A stretch of DNA of 64,000 bases from Adineta ricciae (Eukaryota > Rotifera > Eurotatoria > Adinetida > Adinetidae): contig CAJNOJ010000043.1 of assembly GCA_905250025.1 (NCBI GenBank), positions 124,001 through 188,000 on the forward strand, written 5' to 3'. Made by a program: the position numbers and the translations under genes. Positions 1-11,283 of the stretch are shown one piece after another. Position 1 is the first letter of the stretch. Every line of letters begins with the position of its first letter. The notes below the pieces were generated by a model. That model saw nothing but the letters and a program-made list of their open reading frames with translations, was not told the DNA's origin and searched no databases.

Positions 1-3000
1 GATATCAAGAAATTATGTGTGACCTTACGACGAAATTCCCGAGTATGTACAGACAAAAAGAGAACGCTCAACGACTTTTCAGAATGAAGCCCTATTGGAT
101 TGTAATGTGTAGATAAGTTTAGGACAAGCAATATGTGATTTCTTTGTCTGACGAACAATCGATCTTTGTTAACATAGAGTTTCGCTAGTTCATCATTGAA
201 AAAAATATCGTGATCGTGTCGTTCGGATTGTTTGCATAAATAGAATTTAACCATTTTTGCGTGATTTTATTTCTATAGGACGAACGTATACTCTTTCATT
301 ATAATGGTCACGGAGTTCCTCGTCCTACCTCTAATGGTGAGATTTGGGTATTTAACAAGAACTTTACGCAATATATTCCTTTGTCTTTGTACGATTTGCA
401 AAAATGGATAAGTTCACCATCGATTTACGTCTTCGATTGTTCACATGCCGGTGTTGTTCTGAATTTATTTGTGAAATTTGCTGAACAAATTAATAATGAA
501 CCTGAAGAGGGTCGACGTAACGTATTACAGACTGCTTTACCTTCGATTCCTGGCCATTTAACACCTCAAATACCTCCATTACTTACCGCACCCTCACCGT
601 TACACGATATCTTACTTGGTGCTTGTAGCGAAAATGAACTTTTACCGATGAATCCTGAGCTACCAGCTGATCTTTTTACTTCGTGTTTGACCACGCCGAT
701 TAAAATTGCGTTACGTTGGTACGTCCTACAAAAGGATATCAGTCGTTTGAATCCAAATATTGATCAAGATATGATCGACAAAATTCCTGGCACAGTCACT
801 GATCGAAAGTCGATGCTTGGAGAATTAAATTGGATATTTACAGCTGTGACAGATACAATCGCGTGGAACTCCTTACCAAAAGAAATATTTCAACGATTAT
901 TTCGACAAGATCTATTGGTGGCTTCACTTTTTCGAAATTTTCTCCTTGCCGAACGAATTATGCGCTCATACGGTTGCCACGTTTGTTCCCGACCGGCATT
1001 ACCGCCTATGTTTGAGCATCGACTATGGTTCGTAGTGAACGTCCTTTCTGAGAACATCTACACTTCTATCTATCGATTTGATTGATTAGGCACGCATGGG
1101 ACATGGCATTAGATTTGTGTCTAAAACAATTACCATCTGTGTTGAAACAAACAGAAAGTGGTATACGTGAACCGACATATGAACCTAGTTCATTCTTTGC
1201 TGATCAATTAACAGCATTTTCGGTGTGGCTTAGTGAAAATTCTCTGCTAACAACAACAGTAGAAAGAGAGAATTTAAAACAACCCGAACAACTACCCATT
1301 GTTTTACAAGTGAGTTCAATGTCACGTTTTCTTCGAAAAATCTACTGTTATTCTTAGGTACTTCTCAGTCAATCCCATCGACAACGAGCATTAGATTTAC
1401 TAGCACGATTTCTTGATATCGGAACGTGGGCTGTTCATCTCGCTTTATCTGTTGGAATTTTTCCCTACGTTCTTCGTTTATTACAAGCAACAAGTGATGA
1501 TTTACGACCGTACTTAGTATTCATTTGGGCAAAGATTTTAGCAGTTGATCGCGTATGCCAGGCTTCGAAAGATTATTTCGTTCTAATTCTAATTTGAATA
1601 GGCATGTCAGACTGATATTATTCGTGAGAAAGGCCATGAATATTTTATTTCCACACTAACTGATGTTCGGTCTTCGAACGGTGTTCGAGCATTAGCAGCA
1701 TTCAATTTAACTTGTCTAGTTGATAACTACACCAAAGGACAAGTACGGGCAATTTTTTCTTTCCTTGCATGACGCCATCCTCGATTTGTTTTCTTAGGAA
1801 GAATTATCCCAAGTTATGCCTCGTGTTGTCGATATCTTGAATACATCTACTACACATTTTCGTGAAACATCGGCTTTATTCCTTTGGTCAACATTATTCC
1901 TTGGCCAAGCATGGCGTTCGAACGCCAATGCTTGTGAAAAAGCCGTGCTCAGTCGTGCACCAGATACTTTACAAACTTTATTGCTCACACATGATTCACC
2001 TGAAGTTCGCGCTGCTTGTGCATACGCTCTTGGTACTTATTTGTCATCTTCAACGTCGGGAAATGAGCTAAGCGAACGTCGAAGTGAACAATCTAAAGAA
2101 GCCGCGATGATTCTTATTCGTAGTCTTCATGATGGTTCGCCGCTAGTACGACAAGAAGTTCTCATAGCTTTACGCCATTTTCTCATTTTATTTACTCAAT
2201 CAACAACCAGTGGAACAACAGTGACGAGTAACATCAATCGAGCAAACGTTAATTCTCTATATAAAACAGTGTTCGACAAAGTGACGGAAGCCATTCAGAC
2301 TGTGGTAGCATCCGATCCATGCCACGAAATGGTTCAATTAGCCGAAACGATCATAACTGATTTACAAAAGTCGATTCAAACGAAATTCTTTCAATGGTGC
2401 TGTAGTCGTTTTCGAGTATCAAATACAATCACGCGCGATCTAGGTTCAGGTATCTCACAACAACGAGGTGCATTCACCAATGAAGATGATGAAGATTATT
2501 TTGCACGCAGTGGTCGCTATTGGCACAATCACTGCATACGTGCCAACCCAAGTCGATTAGCTGACTTTCAACATATGCGCGAGACAGTCTTTCCAAATCG
2601 AATATCGAATTCTACACCACTGGTTTTACGTTTACATCCCTATGAAGATTATTTAACAGTGGCCAATTCGCATGGAAATCTAAATTTTTACGAAGTCGAT
2701 GGGACACCACGCTCACGACCAACATTAAAGGTTTCTCGTTCGACTACAACTATTCAATAGATACATCTTCTTTCTTTAGATTGGCTCTGTTGGTTCGACA
2801 ATCAATACACTAGATTATATCAATGCTCATCACCGAACGTTAATTTGTGTGGGAACGGATAACAGTGCCATTCGTATATTCGATGAATCGACTCATCGTC
2901 TTCTATCATCTTGGATAGCTCTCTACGATGAACATAACCATGCTCATGCATCACATCACCATCGTTCAACACCAAATCTTTCTAATCCAGCAAGTCCTTC

Positions 3001-3643
3001 CAGTACACCACCAACTAAATTCGTTCTTGATTGGAATCAAGACTTATGTCGTATATACGCATCGAGTACAGATATCAACTATATCTCCCTTTGGGATGTC
3101 GAACGTGAACGTTGTCTATACACAATGGATACAAATAGTTCTAGTGGTATTTTCTGTCTTATTTCTGATTCAAATGGTTTTTGTGCAGCTGGCATGGGCG
3201 ATGGCACTGTCCATTGTTTCGATGCACGTTCTCGCGAAGCTCCTATACTTATAATTCCTCCGTCAACACCACTGAAACCTCATTCTGCTATCATCAGTTT
3301 AAATATGAACACTAATGATCGTTTGTTATCAATAAGTAATCTTGGTCAATTGAGACGCTGGGAGATTGAGACAGGAGCTAGTGCTGAGTTACTTGCTCCC
3401 CAAACATCGCAGAATGTCTTAGCAGCTGATGTTCATTCAACAGGCAATGTTCTAGCATTAGCAACAACGAACGCTCTTCAATTCAAAACATGTTTTGGCG
3501 ATCTTCTATTTGATATCAAACATTCAAAATTTGCTCAAGTATCTTCTTTATCGTTTCACCAATATCGACAATTGTTGGCGGTCGGCTTTAACGATGGATC
3601 CTTATCGATGTTTACTGGAAAGACAAATTCAGCTAATGTATAA
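1..3643 (+). CDS. RPTOR: RAPTOR, regulatory-associated protein of mTOR (3' part)
   Basis: Scaffold subunit of mTOR complex 1 that recruits substrates. The 5' end lies before the window. Exons: 1-42, 279-1027, 1090-1309, 1358-1552, 1602-1742, 1798-2730, 2780-3643; all phases fit, giving 1047 residues to a TAA stop. The first residues read [12 protein letters not shown], then [17 protein letters not shown], the caspase-like RNC core typical of Raptor, followed by the SLYDLQKW and YVFDCSHAG blocks. HEAT-type helices follow ([31 protein letters not shown]), then a C-terminal WD40 propeller in the last two exons (for example [15 protein letters not shown] and [13 protein letters not shown]). The vertebrate protein is about 1335 residues, so roughly the first fifth is missing here. 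The 236-bp intron 43-278 is long for this gene; the others are about 48-62 bp. Family assignment is very secure. Confidence 0.95.
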
Positions 3644-6600
3644 TGAAATTTGTTCCTGTTATTTGTTCGATTTTTCGTTTTCTACTGATGGAGACGATCT
3701 TTTTGTCGTTAAAAGATGTTTGCTCTTGATAGTGCTGCCAATTTCAAAGATTGTTCGTTTTCATACTCATTTATACCAGAGAATTTTTTCGCGCAAACAT
3801 ATGTCTACTCCAGTGATATTCTTCTCTGTTTTTTTTCTACATATTGAAGCAAAATACATGTCGAATGGTAACCAAAGTGACAACCAGTCTTTTCTCTCGT
3901 TTCTTCTTCTTCATTTATTATGTTTTTGTTCTCTGTAGCATTCGTTACATTTCTTGAAAATTGTGTATTTGTATTCGCTGATCTTATCTTTGGTTGTAAA
4001 AATCCAAGTGAACAAGCAAAGAATTTCTAAGAAGGAAAACAAAGTCGATTAAACACACACACACACTTTTATTCTCAGAAAACTCTCTATTGAATGCTCT
4101 ATTGTCGCCGGCACAGTATATAATGATCACACGAACTTTTCATCCTCTATCCTTGTTTTCTTATTGAAGACAAAACAAAACAATCGTTGATTTATATGTA
4201 CAAGTTCATTTTATTAGTTTGTTTCAAGAAGAATCATGTCCATTATTGTCCGTTGTCGATGGAAACGCTAAGAGTGAATGAAAATATGTTGTTAGTTTAC
4301 TCTGCGATCGAGTCGATGAAACAGATCGAATTATTGATCGATAGAAATGTGCATTTATTAATAGACAACCCAAATGAAGAATAATTGATGCCATTGATTT
4401 CATTCTCGTATCGCTTGTCTTCAGGAACCATATAGAGACTAAAACGTCCCGAGAGAAAGAGAAAGTTCGCAAATGAAACTAACAAAAGTACTTACTAGAA
4501 AAGGATAGAGCATGGAACAGCGCAAGGGAGAAGAGAACAAGTCGCAGAGAAGTCTTGTCACCCGATCGAAGCGTTAAACCAAGCATAGTTGCCAAAACTA
4601 AACAATATCTCGAAAGTGTATAACATTAACCACAAGAGAATCTATTTACATGCATAAGATGTACCGAGATGTAATGTTGATTCAAATCTACCCGGTAATA
4701 TAAGACGTAAACATGATGGCCAGAGAAAGCCCTATATGAAAGCAAAGAGAACGTTGGGTTTACTTCAGAGCAAATCCGAAAGTTTACCATGAGAGTGAAA
4801 CAACTAAATAATGTGGTTGTTAATAGAAGCCAGGTTGCGAGTTTAGGCGGTAATTGAAAAATCAAATGGTCTGAATGGCCGAGTATTTGACTAATTTTGG
4901 ATCCTGCTGTGTCGCCTACACCCAAGACTTTCCGAACTTTTAATCGACTTTGTAAATCTCCACAACTATTTTTCCTAAAGAAAAACATTCGTTTCCCCCA
5001 ACGAGAAAACGAGTAAAAAAATCTACCTTGTGGAGATCTGCATTTCTCATTTATATTCGATAACGGTCAACGAATGTATATCACTATATGCCTCGATCGA
5101 AGTAGAAAAGGAAAAAATCGTTATCTTGTACACGTTTGTTATTTATTAGCGCTATTGTCGTGATGTAAACGTCATATAGTCAGCGATAGAAATTTTTAAA
5201 AAAGGACGAAGTTTAATACGATATGTAAACGATGGAAAAGGATCGAGCAGAAAAAAAAGAGTGAATGAGAGTAAATAACCGTCTTTTCTACTTAATATGA
5301 TCCGTTGCTGATGGTGCATTGGCAACATAGGAACTGTTAGTCTGTCTATCTAACAGCTTAGGGACATAACGAGAGTAAAATAGAAAGAGAATGGAAGATT
5401 TTCTATAGAAGAAATTAGCGTTTAAGTAACGAACAAATGAATAGTAGAAAAGTAAACAAGATTTCGAGGAAATCTACATACATGAGTGACTTTGTGTTCG
5501 TTGACGTTTGCTGAGACATAAGCAGCGTTCACATTCATACTAAAGGTGATACTATTTGTTATTGTCCATCTAGAACAAAGAGAAAGAAAGCGCAATTCAA
5601 CGTTCACATCTTCATTGTTTATCTCTCTTGTCAGAAAGTATTTAAATCAAAATCTATCATAAATAAAATTGTAGATAACAAACTAATACTAATTAATATG
5701 TCATGAATTACTCTCTTCCTTCTTTTTTCACTCGCTGCCACTATCCACGTCACTACGAAACAGTCGAATCAGTAGCGAACTCTCGACTAAAAATTTTTCC
5801 GAAATCTACGCTATCGGTAAGAGTTTGAAGCTTTTACAATCTTAATTAATAACTGACACTATATGTATGTGTCGTTCTGACATGTTAATAATGTGCTTAT
5901 ATGTTACAGACGAGAACGTTTGCCTACTCTCATGCGATATAATTAGATTGACGGCGGGTGTTCTTTTGCGAAGTAACACTATTAATTGTGTTATATCACA
6001 TTATCTACTCCGTTTAGAGAACGTGTTATTTATCTAATAAAAATAGTTTTTCTCCGCTTTGACGCGGACAATATTTCGAATGATAATAACTGCGAATGCA
6101 TCCATATGGCCTTTATAATCATCTTGATGGTGTAGTGTTAAAAATGAGATATTTCATGATCGATAGGAGAAGAACGAACGAAAAAAAAAGCGATCAATTA
6201 TTGAGAAATAATGTACGGAGGTGTTGATGAAAGAAATAGTTTTGTTTTTGATCAGCAGGATTCTCGGCTGTTCTTTCAACAGCAGAATTAATCACGGGTT
6301 GTGCTGTACTGAGCTTTTATTCTCTCTTGGTATCGTGTACATCAAGAAAGTTTACCATTCAATTCATAACAATCATCGAACGGCAACAAGATGAAGTGCA
6401 ATCAGTAGAAATGAAAATATGAATATATTGATTGATTGAGTTAATAATTGATAAGTTTCATTAGAAAACATTTCGTTGATGAAAAGAATGACTTGTTCAA
6501 GGTGCCGAAAGAAGCTTTTCTCTTCGCAATGATCATTTTCAATATTAAATCGATTGCGTTCGTTATACAAATGCTCGAGGAACGCTTTCTATATTCTTAC

Positions 6601-7045
6601 TCGTTCTACACCGATAGATCCTAAAATCACACAACGAGAAGTACTTCGATGAAAAATGTCCTTTTATTTGAAACGTTACGCTAACGAACATGATTTATCT
6701 ATGCAATGAACATCTTCTCGTTCCTACGAGCAAATATCACAAGGATGTGACATCTTCGCAAACAGAATATTTTGTTGACATCCGTGTGCATAGACACACA
6801 AATGTCAACATCTAATACCCATCACTTAATTGGCAAACTAATTACACGTGCCGTTTGTCTCTGTCTGTTGTATATATTAGGAAAAGGATTGAAAGATTGA
6901 ACACGAATGATCCAATCGTTGGATAGGGCGGACGAACTCGTGCCTATCAACGATAATCTCTTGTCAATATAATTCGTTCAAAATACGCCCTTTATCATCG
7001 AAACGAACGAAGGAAAGGGAGAGGGTTGGTCAATACTGACTTTTG
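3644..7045. other. Non-coding stretch between RAPTOR and MRPL4
   Basis: About 3.4 kb with no recognisable gene on either strand. The start is presumably the RAPTOR 3' UTR. A short AC microsatellite (7 units) sits at 4053-4066. The longest open frame (4626-4988, minus, 120 codons) has no domain, no homologue I recognise and biased composition, so I do not call it. I saw no tRNA or transposon ends, but I could not run a covariance or repeat search. Confidence 0.5.
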
Positions 7046-7104
7046 TATAAATAGACAACATTTCTTTTAACATTCATCATTCGAGTCAGATGAGACCATA
7101 AAGG
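7046..7104 (+). promoter_or_regulatory. TATA box and non-coding leader exon, probably of MRPL4
   Basis: TATAAATAG begins at 7046. About 25-55 bp downstream a short segment ends in a perfect donor, AAG|GTAAGTA, at 7103/7104. The leader contains ATG AGA CCA TAA, a four-codon open frame, so it is not the main coding exon. A matching acceptor (ttcatag) ends at 7489, seven bases before the MRPL4 ATG. The natural reading is core promoter, 5' UTR exon, 385-bp intron, then the MRPL4 start exon. This is inferred from sequence signals only. Confidence 0.5.
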
Positions 7105-7495
7105 TAAGTACGCCGATGACGAAATCTTCTTAATTCAATCTTTTTCGAATCAAAGAGCAGCTACATTTCATCTTACCAAACAGCGTTAGTTTGATAATAT
7201 CGATTTGCTAATACTGTCAGGTAAAGATGGCCTAAGGATGCTCAATCGACGAACATTCAACTTCAAAACTTCTGCTATAAATCTTTTCTTACTCTTAATC
7301 AAATACTAGTAAAATAATAACAACCATAGAACTACATTGTTCGCGTAAGGAAAAGTACAAATGGTACATCGGACTGGCACGTCCTCTGTTGAAAGTTGTT
7401 ATCTGTCAGTGACCAATAGATGTATGATGTATATGATTCACATATTTCGATTTCTACAAGCAGGTAGTTAGCATTCGTATCTTCATAGCTGAACA

Positions 7496-8793
7496 ATGTT
7501 GAGATCTTTGTCATTAGTCAAAGTAAATCGAATTATACGTTATGAATCACCAACAAAGTATACATTTAACTTAGATTCTTCGGAATTGTTCGCTTCAATC
7601 AATCAGATACTTTGAGAGTTCAACACAATCGTCATCATTTTCTCGTAGGTTTATTATTGAAATATTCGAAATTGTTTGTTATTTCGATCTTTTTTCCTCA
7701 AAGCTGAATCATCAGCGAATCCCATTCCTCAACAATTACCATTAATCGTCAGTCGACAACTTGAATATCCTCATACGCGCTATCCACCATTACAAGCATG
7801 GCTTGAAACTCTTGGACAGAAACGTGATGATAAATTAGGTATTGTTGATCTACATCCATCAATTTGGCAAACTTCGCCTAGGTATTTATCAATCCATTTC
7901 CAAATCGTTTCTGATCAATAGGACTATTTCAGACTGGACATTCTCTATGAAAATATAGAATGGCAAAAAACTTATAAAAAGATCGTACGTTTTCGTTTAT
8001 TTTTGAGACATAAGTTGAGCTTTTTCTCATCATCAAGGATTGGGCGTACACACCTCCACACCATGAATATCCTAGTATGAGAGGAAAGCCGTGGCCACAA
8101 AAAGGAACTGGTCGAGCAAGACACAAATCAAAATTCGATCCACAATGGAAAGGTGGTTATAAAGTTCATGGACCCAAAGGTCCAACATCGTTCTTCTATG
8201 TTCTTCCAAAAGAAAAACGTGTCGAAGGTTTGTGTACAGCATTAACCGTCAAATTACATCAGGTATAGTTCCTTCTTTACTAGTATCGATGTATTAATTT
8301 CAATCTCTCCTTCAGAATGATGTCCACTTTGTTGATTCACTGGATTTACCGACTCATCAACCAACAGTAAGAAAGTATTTATTCTCATTGAAGAATCGTT
8401 TCCTTTTTTCTTGTAGTACCTTCAAGAACTAGCTGAGGATCGTTTCTGGGGACCATCCGTGCTTTTCGTTGATGAGTATGTCACTGAATTTCTCTCGATC
8501 TTTGTTATCTTCTCGTTTGGTTTTACAGTACGGATATAATGCCGCATAATATCATGTTTGCAAGCGCAAAAACTGAGGGATTTACATTGATGCCAGTTTA
8601 TGGTAAGTACATAAGAAGAAACCTTCACTTAAAATAATGTTTCTCTTTAGGTTTGAACGTTTATAGTATATTGAAACATACAACGTTAGTGTTGACAATT
8701 CGTGCATTGAATAAGATCGAAAAGAAACTGTTACATGCATTACATTCATGCGACAATCCAAAGGATCAACCAGCACCACCGGACGAACCTTGA
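7496..8793 (+). CDS. MRPL4: Mitochondrial ribosomal protein uL4m (L4)
   Basis: Component of the large subunit of the mitochondrial ribosome. Exons: 7496-7538, 7704-7881, 7933-7984, 8038-8262, 8316-8366, 8417-8475, 8529-8602, 8651-8793, giving 274 residues (human about 311). The core [15 protein letters not shown], then [15 protein letters not shown], is the L4 signature, and the tail [16 protein letters not shown] fits MRPL4 closely. All exons from 7704 on are firm. The first exon is less sure: ATG at 7496 gives [14 protein letters not shown], a basic amphipathic start suited to mitochondrial import, and joins in phase through a weak donor at 7539. No other ATG upstream gives an open join to 7704. 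The gene runs tail to tail with SDHAF2. A possible poly(A) signal, AATAAA, lies near 8822. Confidence 0.92.
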
Positions 8794-8960
8794 TCTGTTT
8801 TTTGTTTTGTTATAAGATTAGAATAAACAGGGGAAAATGTCGTTCATAAAAAGAATAGAGGGATATTACTGTATGAGAAGATGTCTTTAATGACCAATGG
8901 AAGTAAAAATCTATTTATTAAGTATATTCAAAACTGTCATCAAATGATTTTTGTTCTCTA

Positions 8961-9383
8961 TTAAACGGGTACTAAGTCCGGTTGTCGGATGCGTATTTGT
9001 TTGTTCTCGTTTTTGACGAAATCTTTCAATAGATCCATGACAGGATGTTGATATTCTTCGGGTGTATCTATTTTCCCTATCGCCATATAATACAGATCCC
9101 AATCATTCGAAGGTGTATTGATCAGTTTATCGTATAAATCCAAATCTTTGGCATTCATTGTCGGTAAATGTATCGACGCGAAATTGCTTAGTAGAAGATC
9201 GTTTTCTAGCATGCCACGTTTTCGACTTTGATAGAGAAGACGGCGGCGTTGAACTTCGAGCGGTTCATTTTTTGGTTGAGTCCATACCGGTAATTGTTCA
9301 GAGGTTGATTCTAGATGAGATTGACGAATAAGAGTACGTCCCACCGAACGAATCGGACAATAAACTGTACGTAAGAAATTCAT
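8961..9383 (-). CDS. SDHAF2: Succinate dehydrogenase assembly factor 2 (Sdh5 family)
   Basis: Mitochondrial matrix protein needed for covalent FAD attachment to the succinate dehydrogenase flavoprotein (complex II). It is a single exon of 140 residues (human 166). The N-terminus, MNFLRTVYCPIRSVGRTLIR, is a basic, acid-free presequence. The core RRRLLYQSRKRGMLENDLLL is the Sdh5/DUF339 signature, followed by a helical region through DWDLYYMAIGK. The ATG is preceded directly by a textbook 3' splice site (ttgtctttag|ATG), so the start is firm and the transcript is probably spliced or trans-spliced at that point. It lies 142 bp downstream of TMEM65 on the same strand and converges with MRPL4 (167 bp between stops). 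All three neighbours are mitochondrial. Confidence 0.95.
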   Translation of the reverse strand: MNFLRTVYCPIRSVGRTLIRQSHLESTSEQLPVWTQPKNEPLEVQRRRLLYQSRKRGMLENDLLLSNFASIHLPTMNAKDLDLYDKLINTPSNDWDLYYMAIGKIDTPEEYQHPVMDLLKDFVKNENKQIRIRQPDLVPV

Positions 9384-9525
9384 CTAAAGACAACAAACAA
9401 ATGTAGTGTACTAATAAAATACGTTTATTTTACTGTTACAAGTAAAGTAAATACTAGAAAAATAGATGGAGAAAAACAAACATAAATTAACTAGAAAATG
9501 TACGATTTGATACTCGAATCACCAA

Positions 9526-10719
9526 TTAATCTTTGTCATGGTCTTTATCCTTCTTTGCAGAACTGTCGCGGAACAGTAATGGACACATTCCTAGGTATGT
9601 ACACAATCAAAAATGCATCTGATGAATTCACGATTGAAGCTTACCTAATATGCAACCTATATGAAGAAAGAAAACATCGAATTAGATTCAGAATGAAATT
9701 TATGAGCAACACACTTACCGACAAAAATACAAATAATCTTGGACTTGAAATGAGGAAAAGAATGCAATTGAAATACAGGATGATAATAACAAAGAAAAGA
9801 TCTTACCATGAGTTGCGTGACTTGTACAGATCGTTGTGACCATTGCACGGTGGTTAACTTTGGTGGATTTATTCCAAACATACTTAAGAATCGGCCGCAT
9901 GTTCGTTCAATACGATCTGCTAGACTAATGGGAAGAAATTGCTTATTAATCCTCTTTCTCGATCAATGACTTACCCGATTCCCATAACATCGCTAACAGC
10001 ATTTCCCAGAGCAGCAGCTAACAAAAACCGAATCGCATAAAATGTTATTAGAAGAATATCTCTTCTTACCTGCCATCGTAGATAGACAAAAGGCAGCACC
10101 GAGGAATGTCTCAATAGTTTCACCCTAGATAAATCGACAGTTTCTCTTCTTGTTTACATTGTTGTTTACTTACAGCTACAATCATCACGAAATTGTCAAC
10201 AAAGCCAAAGCCAATATATGGAAGTCCCGTTTCAATGAAAACTAAGCGGAAAATCATTCGAAGAATGTCGACACAGGAACCTTTCTTTACCGACGGCTAA
10301 TTGAGAAGTCAGAATGGGAACTGCTGCTGTTGTTCCGATTGCTAATTTTTCTACTTGGACTAATTCATTCGAAAGTATACGTCGATGATCTAGGATACAT
10401 ATCTAACAGTTTACTTCGTGCACTTTAAAAATCTTATTGCACCTGGTTCAAGTGAAAGAATGAAATCACGTGCTAATTCGTGAATATCTCCGGGTGTTTC
10501 GGATTTTGTGTAATGTGCATGGGTTGATAGACGTGCAGACTGTTCCAAACGATCTTTTTTGAAAACAAATCGTGCGATTTTCAGGGAAAACCGTGAAGCG
10601 GATCGATGCGATGATGGATTCGTTTCTGATGCATCAGAAAATGATGAACGAATGAAAATTCGTTGCAAACTAGTTGTTCGTGGAAGCCAGCAAGTATAAA
10701 GAGATAAACGGGCAGTCAT
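9526..10719 (-). CDS. TMEM65: TMEM65, mitochondrial inner-membrane protein
   Basis: Inner-membrane protein linked in mammals to mitochondrial Na+/Ca2+ exchange and cardiac intercalated-disc biology. Exons in transcript order: 10719-10443, 10389-10291, 10241-10174, 10124-10070, 10017-9975, 9924-9807, 9743-9719, 9656-9645, 9590-9526; 253 residues, all phases correct. The N-terminus is rich in Arg and Ser (mitochondrial targeting). Motifs include ELARDFILSLEP, LPYIGFGFVDNFVMIVAG (first membrane segment) and CLSTMAAAALGNAVSDVMGIG (second segment). The C-terminal segment, ICIFVGCILGMCPLLF, matches the human GCILGMFPL block. Exon 8 is only 12 nt and encodes the core of that block. The protein ends in a charged KKDKDHDKD tail. 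Identification rests on several conserved blocks and is secure. Confidence 0.93.
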
Positions 10720-11283
10720 TTGACTAATTATGATTCAATTATTGATCAACGCAAAAACATAACATAACATGTGTGTGGGTCTGTGTCATAGCATCTGTAT
10801 TTTAAAATGCAGATAACAAATTGTCGTATCAAATTGGACGACAGAGGTCGATAGCTGATGAAACCATGTGTGAGAAAGATATCTTGTACTTCTCTTTTGG
10901 AAAAAATCACGTTAACTGATGAGTAATCAGTTCGATTGATCGAGTAGGTCTTGTCAGATGTTTTCTAACAACATGACTTTATTCAATTAGTACTGTAGGC
11001 CTTATCCCACAAAGTTTGTAACAATAAACATGAAAAATAATTGTATGAAAACTATTCACATATAAAATCCGTCAGGTTGACCGATTGCAACCTATCCCAT
11101 AAAATAAAGATCGATTCTGAACAAAATTTTCCTAATATTGTGGATATGTATAAGTTGAATTCAACCAGTTGAATGCATTTTAATGGAATCAAAAGGAAGA
11201 ATTCAGCTTGAATGGATGCATTCAATTCTCAGGTTCGACACGCCTCCAATTTAACAAATTTCTATAAGAATAATTACAGCTTT
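10720..11283. other. Intergenic stretch with short inverted repeats
   Basis: No gene is recognised. It holds the palindrome GTTGAATTCAAC at 11154-11165 and an inverted pair, GTTGAATGCAT at 11168-11178 and ATGCATTCAA at 11216-11225. The same 12-mer palindrome recurs at 17102-17113. These could be remnants of a small foldback element or chance in AT-rich DNA; nothing else supports a mobile element. Confidence 0.35.

Noticed and set aside
4840-4930. tRNA-like fragment around TGAATGGCCGAGT
   Set aside because: No matching acceptor stem or T-arm could be drawn; probably chance.
4626-4988. 120-codon open frame on the minus strand
   Set aside because: No domain or homologue recognised, Ser/Leu-biased composition, lies in AT-rich intergenic DNA with no convincing flanking splice sites.
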